Assembly: GCA_030648205.1 (NCBI GenBank)
Contig: JAUSIH010000049.1
Coordinates: 1 to 60,103 of the forward strand
Length of the DNA: 60,103 nucleotides
Reading direction: 5' to 3'
Source: Dehalococcoidia bacterium
Lineage (GTDB): Bacteria > Chloroflexota > Dehalococcoidia > JAUSIH01
In this document: piece after piece, positions 8,014-17,226 of the stretch
Numbering within the stretch: position 1 is the stretch's first letter
Layout of the letters: each line of letters begins with the position of its first letter
Made by a program: the position numbers and the translations under genes
The notes under the pieces: generated by a model
What the model was told of the DNA's origin: nothing
The model's input: only the letters and a program-made list of their open reading frames with translations
Database searches by the model: none

Positions 8014-9269
8014 GTATCTTCGCGCAGCTCGCGCGTGCACGCCCCAAGCTGTACTACGGGTGGTGGATGACCGTCTTCGCGGTCATCACGGCCCTGCCCA
8101 ACACCATCCTTTTCACAGGGTTCAGCGGGTTCCTGGAGCCGCTTCAGGTCTCCTTTGCCGCCTCCGCCGCCGCCATATCCGTCGCCTTCGTCTTCCTGCG
8201 GGCGGAGGCGGGCATCGGCACGCCCATAGCGGGCTTCCTCGTGGATGCGTACGGCCCCAAGCCCGTCATGCTGGGGGGCGGCATCGTCCTCGGGCTGGGC
8301 GCCGTTATTGTCGCGCTGTCCCAGTCGTTGTTTGTTTTCTACATAGGCTTCTTCATTCTGGCGTTCGGCGTCAGCGTCTCCGGCCCCATCGTGGCGAATA
8401 TCGCCGTCGCACGGTGGTTCGACCGCTACCGGGGGAAGGCGTTCGCCGTCATCAGCATGGGGACTCCCGTGTGGTCACTGTCCATCCCTCTCGTAGTGCT
8501 TGCCATAGACACCTTTGGCTGGCGCGCCACCATGTGGGGTCTGGGCATCATCTCCGTGGCGATCATCGTCCCGTTCAGCTTTCTGTATCGGAGGAGCCCG
8601 GAGGAGTACGGGCTGAAGCCGGATGGAGTCTCTGATGCCGCACCGAAGCCGCAGCACGCGGTGCGCGGCCCGGAGGTGTCCCTGTCCCTGCGCGACGTGC
8701 TCCGGCACCCGGCTTTCTGGCTCCTGATGGTGTCCTACGGCAGCTTCTCCTTCGTTCATACAGGGTTGTTCTCGCAGTTGATTCCCATCCTGGAAAAGAG
8801 TTCCGGCGTCTCCCGGTCCACCGCCGCAGCGGTGAGCGCGCTGATTGCACTGGTCAGCCTGCCCGGCCGCCTTGTGTTGGGCACCCTCGCCGACACCATC
8901 AAACCGGGCTACATCTTAGCACTGACGTTTGCTCTCATGCTGGTCGGCGTCCTGGCGCTTGCCCTGGTCCCCGGCGATCTGGGCATGATTGCGATGGTCG
9001 TCTTCTACGGCATAGGCTTTGGCGGCTGCGTGCCCGTGCGGCACGTGGTGCAGGGGTACCTGTTCGGGACCCAGAACTTCGGAAAGGTGCAGGGGATGCT
9101 GCGCATCGCGGACACAGTGGTCGGCATTCCCGCGCCCATAGCGACCGCCCTTATTTACGACGCCACGCACAGCTACGTCCTAGCCCTGCTTATGTTCGTG
9201 GTCGTTTTCGCTCTCACAATTCCGGCAGCGCTCAGCCCGCGGATGTCGTCGGTCGCGCAAAAGGTATAG
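8010..9269 (+). CDS. MFS transporter, monocarboxylate/oxalate-formate antiporter-like
   Basis: Twelve-helix secondary transporter, 419 aa from ATG 8010, the start that gives MSIFAQLARARPKLYYGWW; YGWW at the first helix is characteristic of the MCT-type subgroup. Visible features are GFSGFLEPLQVSFAAS, a central loop with RRSPEEYGLKPDG between helices 6 and 7, and GRLVLGTLADTIKPGYI in the second half. A second MCT-type carrier at 38637 shares this architecture. Probably imports or exports an organic anion; the substrate is not predictable. Confidence 0.88.
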   Translation: MSIFAQLARARPKLYYGWWMTVFAVITALPNTILFTGFSGFLEPLQVSFAASAAAISVAFVFLRAEAGIGTPIAGFLVDAYGPKPVMLGGGIVLGLGAVIVALSQSLFVFYIGFFILAFGVSVSGPIVANIAVARWFDRYRGKAFAVISMGTPVWSLSIPLVVLAIDTFGWRATMWGLGIISVAIIVPFSFLYRRSPEEYGLKPDGVSDAAPKPQHAVRGPEVSLSLRDVLRHPAFWLLMVSYGSFSFVHTGLFSQLIPILEKSSGVSRSTAAAVSALIALVSLPGRLVLGTLADTIKPGYILALTFALMLVGVLALALVPGDLGMIAMVVFYGIGFGGCVPVRHVVQGYLFGTQNFGKVQGMLRIADTVVGIPAPIATALIYDATHSYVLALLMFVVVFALTIPAALSPRMSSVAQKV

Positions 9270-9375
9270 GCCGCTGGCCTCGCGTACTCCCTGAGGCCGC
9301 AAGGTTGCGCCGTCAAAGGCCGTGTGCAGGAAGGGCCTTCCCTGATAGAATGTGCTGACGTAAGGAGGAACCGAC

Positions 9376-10041
9376 ATGCAAATGCAAGTGCCGGACCTTG
9401 GCGCGATGCTCAACGAGTACATGGAGCGACGCGCGGCCCTGGACCGCTTCGGCATCTACTTCATCCGGGACATTACGGACGAGGAGGCGGAGGCTTTCTC
9501 CAAGACCATATTCCTCATGGGAGGCCAGCGCAGAGGCTTTCCAGACTCCGCCATCACCGTCTTCATCAACTCCGGCGGCGGCTCCGTGGGCGCCGGCCTG
9601 GCCATGATGGAGATGATATTCAAAATCAAACGGGACTTCGGCATCCGCGTCAACACCGTGGTCACGGGCTACGCCTACTCGATGGGCGCCATCGTCTTCC
9701 AGGCGGGCGACAAGCGCTCCATGGGCTACCTGTCCACTCTCATGCTGCACAGCCCGTCCTGGTTCGTCAGCGGGGAGGAGCACAAGATTTTCAAGGACCT
9801 GGACAAGCTGGCCACCAACTACCGGCACGTCCTGAGCGAGCTTCTGTACAGGCGCTCCGGCAAGCACAGCGCCGCCTGGTGGAAGCGGTTTATCTATTCC
9901 GGCCGCGACCGGTTCCTCGCGCCGCGCGAGTGCCTGGAGCTCGGTCTGACCGACGAGGTCTGCGACTTCGACACGTGCTACTTCGACCTCCCCGGAAGCA
10001 AGCCTGCTCCGGCCGCATCGCCCCGTATCTCGTCCCCCTAG
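9376..10041 (+). CDS. ClpP-like serine protease (divergent)
   Basis: 221-aa ClpP/crotonase-fold peptidase, with AAGGAGG a few nt before ATG 9376. All three residues of the ClpP triad can be placed: Ser102 in GYAYSMGA, His125 in LMLHSPSW and Asp178 in SGRDRFLAPRE. The oxyanion strand is INSGGGSVGAG. It differs from housekeeping ClpP in having YAYSMGA instead of QAASMGA, in LMLHS instead of MIHQP, and in the N-terminal segment. No Clp ATPase or second ClpP lies nearby. It may form a hetero-oligomer or work with another unfoldase; this is inference. Confidence 0.85.
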   Translation: MQMQVPDLGAMLNEYMERRAALDRFGIYFIRDITDEEAEAFSKTIFLMGGQRRGFPDSAITVFINSGGGSVGAGLAMMEMIFKIKRDFGIRVNTVVTGYAYSMGAIVFQAGDKRSMGYLSTLMLHSPSWFVSGEEHKIFKDLDKLATNYRHVLSELLYRRSGKHSAAWWKRFIYSGRDRFLAPRECLELGLTDEVCDFDTCYFDLPGSKPAPAASPRISSP

Positions 10042-10050
10042 GCGTTCTCG

Positions 10051-10079
10051 TTGAATTGTTGACCTTCGCGTGTTATAAT
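10051..10079 (+). promoter_or_regulatory. Promoter of the Rrf2-type regulator
   Basis: TTGAAT at 10051-10056 and a perfect TATAAT at 10074-10079 are 17 bp apart. Transcription would begin near 10086, 28 nt before the regulator start. Rrf2 regulators often repress themselves, so an operator may overlap this site. Confidence 0.7.
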
Positions 10080-10113
10080 TCGTGTGTTGCTAACGGTTCA
10101 AGGGGCGGACATC

Positions 10114-10554
10114 ATGAAAGTCCTGATGAAAGTGGACTACGGCGTGCGGGCGCTGGTTGACCTCTCCCAGCGCTACGGGCGCGGGCCTGTGCGGACCGCG
10201 GAGATCGCCGCGCGCCAGAGCATTCCTGAACCGTACCTTGACCAGATCCTTCTCATCCTGCGCAAGGCGGGCATTGTCGCCAGCCGGCGAGGGCCGCACG
10301 GCGGGTATATCCTTGCCAGGGAGCCGGACCAGATCACCCTGTCCATGGTGATGTCCATCCTGGAGGAGTCGGCGGCGCCCGTTGATTGTATTCACGGGAC
10401 ACGGGAGTGTCCCAAGTCGGACCGCTGTACACAGCAGGAGATCTGGCGGACCGTTGAGGAGAAAGTCCAGCAGGTGCTGGCAGCCACCAGCATAGGGCAG
10501 CTAGCCCGGCGGCAGGCGGAGCGAGAAGCTCAACCCCTCTCCTACGTTTCATAA
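10114..10554 (+). CDS. Rrf2-family transcriptional regulator with three cysteines
   Basis: 146-aa winged-helix regulator. Start ATG 10114 gives MKVLMKVDYGVRALVDLSQ, the conserved Rrf2 opening, with AAGGGG upstream. The HTH includes VRTAEIAARQSIPEPYLDQIL and the wing GIVASRRGPHGGYILAR. In the C-terminal half three cysteines lie in VDCIHGTRECPKSDRC (C-x6-C-x5-C), close to the IscR ligand spacing, so Fe-S sensing is possible. It precedes MoeB/ThiF and cysteine synthase genes, which points to control of sulfur or cysteine supply in the manner of CymR or IscR. Confidence 0.92.
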   Translation: MKVLMKVDYGVRALVDLSQRYGRGPVRTAEIAARQSIPEPYLDQILLILRKAGIVASRRGPHGGYILAREPDQITLSMVMSILEESAAPVDCIHGTRECPKSDRCTQQEIWRTVEEKVQQVLAATSIGQLARRQAEREAQPLSYVS

Positions 10555-10589
10555 CCTGAGCAACGGACATCACAGGAACGCCCAGGTCT

Positions 10590-10637
10590 CCGGGAGAGAA
10601 TCCCGGGTTTGACATGGGCGTTCTCTCTATCTATACT
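10590..10637 (+). promoter_or_regulatory. Consensus promoter with adjacent inverted repeat, upstream of moeB-like gene
   Basis: TTGACA at 10609-10614 and TATACT at 10632-10637 are exactly 17 bp apart, one of the strongest sigma-70-like promoters in the window. Directly upstream is the inverted repeat CCGGGA (10590-10595) / TCCCGG (10601-10606), ending 2 bp before the -35 box. There is no T-run after it, so it is more likely an operator than a terminator. Start of transcription is expected near 10644. Confidence 0.7.
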
Positions 10638-10725
10638 CCAAGTTTGGGTAACCGAATAGCGACCCGCATCTAACTTAGTATGGTAGCCGCTCCATGCGGC
10701 TCCAGCGCAAAGCGAGGACGGCGCA

Positions 10726-11586
10726 ATGACGACAACAACGACAAGGTTCACTGAAGATCAGATCAAGCGATACAGCCGGCACATCATCCTGCCGCAGGTC
10801 GGCGGGAAGGGCCAGCGCAAGCTGCTGGAGTCCAGCGTCCTGCTGGTCGGCGCGGGCGGCCTGGGCTCGCCCGCCGCCCTGTACCTGGCGGCCGCCGGCG
10901 TGGGCAGGCTGGGCATCGTGGACTTCGATACCGTGGACCTCTCCAACCTGCAACGCCAAATACTGCATCACGTGCATGACGTGGGCCGGCCCAAGGTGGA
11001 CTCCGCGCAGGACACCATTCGGGACATCAACCCCGACGTGAAGGTTGTCCCGTACCGCACCCAGCTCACCTCGGAGAACATCATGGACATCATCAAGGAC
11101 TACGACGTGGTGCTGGACGGGACGGACAACTTCCCCACGCGCTACCTCATCAACGACGCCTGCGTGATGGGCGAGAAGCCCAACGTCCACGGCAGCATCT
11201 TCCTCTTCGAAGGCCAGGCGACGACGTTCGTCCCCGGCAAGGGCTGCTACCGCTGCCTCTACCCGAACCCGCCGCCGCCCGGCACCGTGCCGAGCTGCGC
11301 CGAAGCGGGCGTCCTGGGCGTGCTGCCCGGCATCGTAGGGACCATCCAGGCCATCGAGGCCATCAAGCTTGTCGTGGGCATCGGTGAGCCGCTGGTCAAT
11401 CGCCTGCTGCTCTTTGACGCCCTGACCATGGAGTTCCGCACGCTGAAGATCCGCAGGGACAAGAACTGCCCCATATGCGGCGACCATCCGACAATTCACC
11501 AGCTCATTGACTATCAGGAGTTCTGCGGCCTGCCGACGTCCCAGCATCTGGAGGCGCCGCAGGTCACCCGGGCGACCTCCCGTTAG
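10726..11586 (+). CDS. moeB: MoeB/ThiF-family adenylyltransferase
   Basis: E1-like enzyme that adenylates the C-terminus of a ubiquitin-like sulfur carrier (MoaD, ThiS or a cysteine-pathway carrier), 286 aa. The nucleotide-binding loop is VLLVGAGGLGSPAALYLAAAGVG, followed by DFDTVDLSNLQRQ and DGTDNFPTRYLIND. Two zinc-binding CxxC pairs are present (CYRCLY and CPICG), and the conserved cysteine is in VPSCAEAGVLG. Its position between an Rrf2 regulator and cysteine synthase fits a sulfur-carrier pathway leading to cysteine as well as MoeB function in molybdopterin synthesis. No rhodanese domain is present. Confidence 0.9.
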   Translation: MTTTTTRFTEDQIKRYSRHIILPQVGGKGQRKLLESSVLLVGAGGLGSPAALYLAAAGVGRLGIVDFDTVDLSNLQRQILHHVHDVGRPKVDSAQDTIRDINPDVKVVPYRTQLTSENIMDIIKDYDVVLDGTDNFPTRYLINDACVMGEKPNVHGSIFLFEGQATTFVPGKGCYRCLYPNPPPPGTVPSCAEAGVLGVLPGIVGTIQAIEAIKLVVGIGEPLVNRLLLFDALTMEFRTLKIRRDKNCPICGDHPTIHQLIDYQEFCGLPTSQHLEAPQVTRATSR

Positions 11587-11617
11587 ACAGCAGTCGTCGT
11601 GCTCACAGAACTGACCA

Positions 11618-11647
11618 GTGTCCCGCCGCGGCGTCGCGGCGGGACAC
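11618..11647 (+). promoter_or_regulatory. 13-bp perfect intercistronic hairpin before cysteine synthase
   Basis: GTGTCCCGCCGCG (11618-11630) and its exact reverse complement (11635-11647) flank a 4-nt GCGT loop. It ends 15 nt before the cysteine synthase start. No T-run follows, so it is not a standard terminator. It could block or stabilise the downstream message, or be a small repeat. Confidence 0.6.
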
Positions 11648-11662
11648 AAAGTGATATGCGCT

Positions 11663-12595
11663 ATGCGGTTTAACAGCATCATTGAAGCCATCGGGCGCAC
11701 GCCGCTGGTGGAACTCCAGCGCATGAGCCCGAAGGAATCCGTCCGCATCTACGCCAAGTTGGAAGGCCAGAACCCCTCGGGCAGCGTCAAGGACCGCATC
11801 GCCAAGTACATGATCGAGAAGGCCGAGTCCGAGGGCGTTCTCACGAAGGACCGCATCGTCTTGGAGCCTACCAGCGGCAACACGGGCATCGCCCTGGCGA
11901 TGGTCGCCCGCTACAAAGGCTACAAAGTCAAGGTCACCATGCCCGAAAACGTCAGCGCGGAGCGGCGGCAACTGCTCGCCGCGTTTGGCGCGGAGGTCAT
12001 CCTCACCGACGGCGGCAAAGGGACCAACGGGGCTATCGAGGTGGCCCAGGAGCTGGCCAAGGATGACCTCTACTTCATGCCGTACCAATACGGCAACAAG
12101 GCCAATCCGCTGGCCCACTACGAGACCACGGGCGTCGAAATCCTTCAGGACCTGTCCAATGTGGACGTGTTCATAGCCGGCCTGGGCACCGGCGGCACGC
12201 TCATGGGGGTGGCCCGCCGCCTCAAGGAGAAGAACCGCGCCACCCGGGTCATCGCCGTCGTACCGCCGCCGGACGACGCCATCCAGGGGCTGCGACGGCT
12301 GGAGGACGGGTTCATCCCGCCCATCCTGGACCTGTCGCTGCTGGACGGGCGCATGATGGTGGAGAGCAAGGATGCCTTCCAGACCACGCGCGACCTGATG
12401 GAGCGGGAGGCCATCTTCGCCGGCATTTCGTCCGGCTCCGTGGTGCACGCCGCCCAGCGCGTGGCGCAGCGGATGGAGAGCGGCAACATCGTGTGTCTGC
12501 TGGCCGACGGCGGGTGGAAGTACCTGAGCACGGGCCTGTGGAGCAGGGACTACAGCCAGATCAAGGAGACCACCCAGGGCAAGATATGGTGGTAG
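11663..12595 (+). CDS. cysK: Cysteine synthase family PLP enzyme
   Basis: O-acetylserine sulfhydrylase or cystathionine beta-synthase-like enzyme, 310 aa. ATG 11663 gives MRFNSIIEAIGRTPLVELQR, the canonical N-terminus. PLP lysine lies in NPSGSVKDRIAKYMIE (about residue 42), the substrate loop is EPTSGNTGIALAMVA, and the phosphate-binding loop is GLGTGGTLMGVARRLKE. The C-terminus GGWKYLSTGLW is typical. Adjacent to a MoeB-like gene, which is often seen when sulfur is delivered as a carrier thiocarboxylate (CysM-like route). Whether sulfide or a thiocarboxylate is used is not decided by sequence alone. Confidence 0.93.
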   Translation: MRFNSIIEAIGRTPLVELQRMSPKESVRIYAKLEGQNPSGSVKDRIAKYMIEKAESEGVLTKDRIVLEPTSGNTGIALAMVARYKGYKVKVTMPENVSAERRQLLAAFGAEVILTDGGKGTNGAIEVAQELAKDDLYFMPYQYGNKANPLAHYETTGVEILQDLSNVDVFIAGLGTGGTLMGVARRLKEKNRATRVIAVVPPPDDAIQGLRRLEDGFIPPILDLSLLDGRMMVESKDAFQTTRDLMEREAIFAGISSGSVVHAAQRVAQRMESGNIVCLLADGGWKYLSTGLWSRDYSQIKETTQGKIWW

Positions 12596-12672
12596 GCCCC
12601 GCAGCGACCGCCGCCGCGTTCCGCCTGCGTCTCCGCACAATCCTCCATGTCCGGCACGCCGCTGCAACACGA

Positions 12673-12725
12673 GCGCCTTTACGTACCACGGCCGTTCCTA
12701 TACAATCGCTCTGTCTTCTCGGACG
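12673..12725 (+). promoter_or_regulatory. Promoter segment, copy 1 of a duplicated 53-56 bp unit
   Basis: TTTACG at 12678-12683 and TACAAT at 12701-12706, 17 bp apart. The whole stretch GCGCCTTTACGTAC...CTTCTCGGACG recurs at 13994-14049. It precedes the SGNH hydrolase gene. Confidence 0.65.
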
Positions 12726-12798
12726 ATAGTTGCGAGAAGAAGTCTTTTCAAACGTCTACTGAAGTGACGTTCAGAGAGGACTGGCGATAAAGACAAAC

Positions 12799-13980
12799 GT
12801 GCTGAGCAAAGTCGCTCTCGCCATGATAGGGACAACCCTTGCGGTTTTCCTCGGCGAGGCCTTCTTGCGCCTCATTCCACCCTCCTCTCCAGACGCAATT
12901 GTTCAGCCAGACTCATTACTGGGCTGGAAGTACGTACCGAATACGAATGCGTTGTTACCCGCGCAAGGTAGCGAATCAGTCAGGGTGCACATAAACAGCG
13001 CGGGGTTCAGAGACGCTGAACACAGCATGGAGAAACGGCCTGATACCTTTCGCATTCTTGTGCTCGGCGACTCGATGGTGTCAGGAACTGCCGGACAGCC
13101 GGTACGTGACCAACAGTTATTCACTTCCCTCCTGCAACGCGAGCTCGGAGACAAGTCAGAGATTGTCCAAGCGGCTGTTCCCGGTTGGGGTACAGACCAG
13201 GAATTCCTATACTTCCTGCAAGAAGGCTACAAGTATCAACCTGACCTCGTTTTGCTAGCCTTTTTTATCGGCAACGATATTTCAGACAACTTTAAGCCTC
13301 TCGAACGGGCTGGCCAGCCTGTACACAAGCCGTATTTCAAGCTGGAGGAGAACGGCAGCCCGGCTCTTGTAAATAAGGCTTCAGAGAAACCTGCTGAAGG
13401 TCCAGCAAGTCTGGCGTCACAGGTTATAACAAGCCTTCGTCAACATTCCAAGGTGTACGTCCTTCTTCATGACCGCGTCTACTTACCCCTTGTGAGATTG
13501 ATTTGGCCAACAAGCACGCCATTTTCCGGCGCGACGGCTGAGTGGTATTGTCGTTACTTCGCAACAGACGCGGCGAGATACACTCCGAGAGAGAGAGAGA
13601 GAGCTTTAGCGGTCACAAGGGCTTTGTTGACCGCGCTTCGTGACGAGGTAAAAGCGAGAGGCTCCCAATTTGCGGTCGTGCTGATACCTCAACACGTGCA
13701 AATATACGCAAAGGAACGGGCGCGAGTAACCGAAAGCTGCGCTGACCTCAGAGGAGAAACGATAGACTGGGATATTCCCTACCAAATGGTTGAGGGTGTC
13801 CTGAAACAAGAGGGAATAAACTACCTTTCACTTCTACCAATATTCCGCGAGCATGCCGAAAAGGGGGAAAGCTTGTACGACATTCCCGACTTCCACCTGA
13901 CCCCACGTGGGCACGCAGTCACAGCGCAAGCAATCAGTGAGCAGAACATCCTTCGCGGTACTGCGCAAAGCCACCGTTAG
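12799..13980 (+). CDS. SGNH/GDSL-type hydrolase, membrane anchored
   Basis: 393-aa esterase/acetyltransferase-fold protein with an N-terminal hydrophobic segment (LAMIGTTLAVFLGEAFLRLI) that anchors or exports it. Block I is ILVLGDSMVSG (Ser92), block III is FFIGNDISDN, and the Asp-x-x-His pair is in DFHLTPRGH near the C-terminus, so the catalytic set is complete. The start is GTG 12799. Base composition and codon use are visibly more AT-rich than the genes on both sides, and the gene is bracketed by a duplicated promoter segment, which suggests acquisition. SGNH genes commonly accompany the carbamoyltransferase/DUF5989 operon found just downstream. Confidence 0.85.
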   Translation: MLSKVALAMIGTTLAVFLGEAFLRLIPPSSPDAIVQPDSLLGWKYVPNTNALLPAQGSESVRVHINSAGFRDAEHSMEKRPDTFRILVLGDSMVSGTAGQPVRDQQLFTSLLQRELGDKSEIVQAAVPGWGTDQEFLYFLQEGYKYQPDLVLLAFFIGNDISDNFKPLERAGQPVHKPYFKLEENGSPALVNKASEKPAEGPASLASQVITSLRQHSKVYVLLHDRVYLPLVRLIWPTSTPFSGATAEWYCRYFATDAARYTPRERERALAVTRALLTALRDEVKARGSQFAVVLIPQHVQIYAKERARVTESCADLRGETIDWDIPYQMVEGVLKQEGINYLSLLPIFREHAEKGESLYDIPDFHLTPRGHAVTAQAISEQNILRGTAQSHR

Positions 13981-13993
13981 CAGCTTCTTTACT

Positions 13994-14049
13994 GCGCCTT
14001 TACGTACAGCGCCCTTTCCTATACAATTCCTCTGTTGCCTTCTCGGACG
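13994..14049 (+). promoter_or_regulatory. Promoter segment, copy 2 of the duplicated unit
   Basis: TTTACG at 13999-14004 and TACAAT at 14022-14027, 17 bp apart, in the same arrangement as the copy at 12673. It drives the SxtJ-like/carbamoyltransferase/DUF5989 operon. Confidence 0.65.
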
Positions 14050-14070
14050 TGTAACCTTCAACGAGGACTG

Positions 14071-14310
14071 ATGAAGTCGTTTCTGCTCAAGGTCTGGCGC
14101 GGCTGGCTGTTCGTTGCCGAGAAGATTGGCAACTTTCAGGGGCGGGTCTTCTTCACCGTATTCTATTTCGTCGCTGTGGCCCCGATCGCGCTGATATTCA
14201 AGGCCACCGCTGACCCTCTTTGCATGAAGCGGCGCAACGCCTCGAACTGGCATTCACGGGAGGAGGACGTCGGGCCGCGCACCGTGGAAGCGGCGCGGCA
14301 GCAGTACTAG
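14071..14310 (+). CDS. SxtJ-like small membrane protein
   Basis: 79-aa protein, ATG 14071 with CGAGGA upstream. One long hydrophobic segment (VFFTVFYFVAVAPIALIFKA) follows an amphipathic N-terminus, and a hydrophilic tail contains NASNWHSREED. Small membrane proteins of this type (SxtJ family) are habitually encoded beside NodU/CmcH-type carbamoyltransferases and DUF5989 proteins, as here. The stop is 1 nt before the carbamoyltransferase ATG, so the genes are tightly coupled. The molecular role is unknown. Confidence 0.7.
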   Translation: MKSFLLKVWRGWLFVAEKIGNFQGRVFFTVFYFVAVAPIALIFKATADPLCMKRRNASNWHSREEDVGPRTVEAARQQY

Positions 14311-14311
14311 C

Positions 14312-16027
<1,716 letters not shown>

Positions 16028-16029
16028 CC

Positions 16030-16209
16030 GTGCGCGCTATCCGTAGCTTCTTTTACAAGTTCACGGTCGTCGGCGAGCTTCTGACGTTCCTCTGGAAGCG
16101 CAAGCTCTGGTGGCTCATCCCGATGGTGCTCGTGCTGTTGTTCTTCGGCCTGCTCATGGTGTTCGGCCAGGCCACGGGCATGGGGCCGTTCATCTACACG
16201 CTGTTCTAG
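16030..16209 (+). CDS. DUF5989-like small membrane protein
   Basis: 59-aa protein from GTG 16030, two nt after the carbamoyltransferase stop. The sequence opens MRAIRSFFYKFTVVGELLTF and continues WKRKLWWLIPMVLVLLFFGL, one hydrophobic helix after a basic segment. This matches the DUF5989 pattern (F..K..VVGEL..FLW.RK.WWLIP), a family found next to this carbamoyltransferase type. It closes the operon and is followed by a hairpin terminator. Confidence 0.85.
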   Translation: MRAIRSFFYKFTVVGELLTFLWKRKLWWLIPMVLVLLFFGLLMVFGQATGMGPFIYTLF

Positions 16210-16236
16210 GCGGGGCGCGACCCTCACCCCTGGTGC

Positions 16237-16264
16237 CCCCTCTCCCTTCGTCAAGGGAGAGGGG
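16237..16264. terminator. 12-bp hairpin after the carbamoyltransferase operon
   Basis: CCCCTCTCCCTT (16237-16248), loop CGTC, AAGGGAGAGGGG (16253-16264). No T-run follows, so it may be a weak terminator or one of the widespread CCCTCTCCC-type intergenic repeats; the lead-in CCCTCACCCCTGG resembles that repeat type. Confidence 0.5.
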
Positions 16265-16446
16265 AGCGAATGAGACTGGGGGGCGCAGGCGGATGAGGTA
16301 TCTGATCTAAGCAAGGACTTGAATTCCGAGCGGCAAAGTACGGGATTTGTTCAAAGGATTAACGAGATAAGACACCAGGCTCCGACGGCTAGCGACGTCC
16401 GTCGGTCGCGGAGCGGGGGATGGCGAGGCGAAGCCTTGCGGCCCCG

Positions 16447-16677
16447 CTACCCGGCGGCGGGCGCGATGCTGCTCTTCTTCCTGCTTTGCCAGCCAAGGTT
16501 GGACCGGGCGATATCAAGCGAGAACACTCTGTGATCTTTGCAGTGCACGCAGAGCAGGGTGAGACTCCCGAGAACATCACTCTTCCAGTGGTGGGAACCC
16601 GTCCCGGACTTCGCGCACTTCCATTTCCCGTTCTTCAGGTAGGCATCCTTTTCCCGCTTTGCGTTGGAGTTGAACAT
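16447..16677 (-). CDS. Small putative zinc-binding protein with HHW motif
   Basis: 76-aa frame starting at ATG 16677, preceded on its strand by AAGGGGGG at good spacing. The core WKCAKSGTGSHHWKSDVL and LLCVHCKDHRVF carries Cys, His-His-Trp and a CxxC pair, resembling small zinc-ribbon-like proteins of Chloroflexota and actinobacteria that pair HHW with a GxCxxC element. The tail is basic. No stronger family call is possible and expression is not proven. Confidence 0.5.
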   Translation of the reverse strand: MFNSNAKREKDAYLKNGKWKCAKSGTGSHHWKSDVLGSLTLLCVHCKDHRVFSLDIARSNLGWQSRKKSSIAPAAG

Positions 16678-16837
16678 AAGCTTGCCCCCCTTGACCGAAA
16701 TGCTTGCCGAATGTGGGATACGAGATGATCCCACGGTACGTTGCGCACTCCTATCTCTGGCGGACCTGGTATGGGTCACAAACGATTGAGAACGGCGGGC
16801 TCAATACGCCGAGATATATAAGGGAACGTGCCCGCTT

Positions 16838-17026
16838 CTAGCGGAATCGGCGGACGCGGCTGCGGCGGCGCGCGGCGCGGCGCTGCTTCTCGCGGGCGGC
16901 CTCGCCCTTGGAAACGAAGAAGCGCTTGCTCTTCGCCTCCCGCAGGATGCCGGAGCGCTGGACCAGGGTTGTGAAGCGCTTGAGCAAGCTCTCCTGCGTC
17001 TCGCCCTCGCGAAGTTTGACGTCCAA
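16838..17026 (-). CDS. rpsU: 30S ribosomal protein bS21
   Basis: 62-aa S21. The sequence MDVKLREGETQESLLKRF, then REAKSKRFFVSKGEAAREK and a highly basic tail RRAARRRSRVRRFR, is diagnostic. It initiates at TTG 17026 with GGGAG upstream. It stands alone rather than with dnaG/rpoD. It binds the 30S platform near the 3' end of 16S rRNA and helps mRNA initiation. Confidence 0.92.
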   Translation of the reverse strand: MDVKLREGETQESLLKRFTTLVQRSGILREAKSKRFFVSKGEAAREKQRRAARRRSRVRRFR

Positions 17027-17156
17027 AGGAGACTCCCTTCCTGGGGTCGTGGCGACTTTTACACAACAGTGCGCTAATCCGTAAACCGATTCCCCATTCC
17101 GCTCACCCTGAGCGGCTTACAAGTCAACACAAGGCTCTGTAGAGCGGCTATTGCCC

Positions 17157-17200
17157 GGAAAAAAACAAGGGGCTATGGACAAAACCATAGCCCCTTGTTT
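17157..17200 (-). terminator. Intrinsic terminator of the zinc-ribbon gene
   Basis: A 15-16 bp perfect stem: 17164-17178 pairs with 17185-17199 around a 6-nt loop. Read on the minus strand it is followed by a run of seven T residues (17157-17163 side). It lies 27 nt beyond the stop of the gene at 17227. Confidence 0.9.
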
Positions 17201-17226
17201 CACTTACCGATTTGGGCTGTTAGGCT

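Noticed and set aside
10059-10079. TTGACC closer to the TATAAT of the Rrf2 gene
   Set aside because: The spacer would be only 9 bp; the TTGAAT at 10051 with 17 bp is the proper -35.
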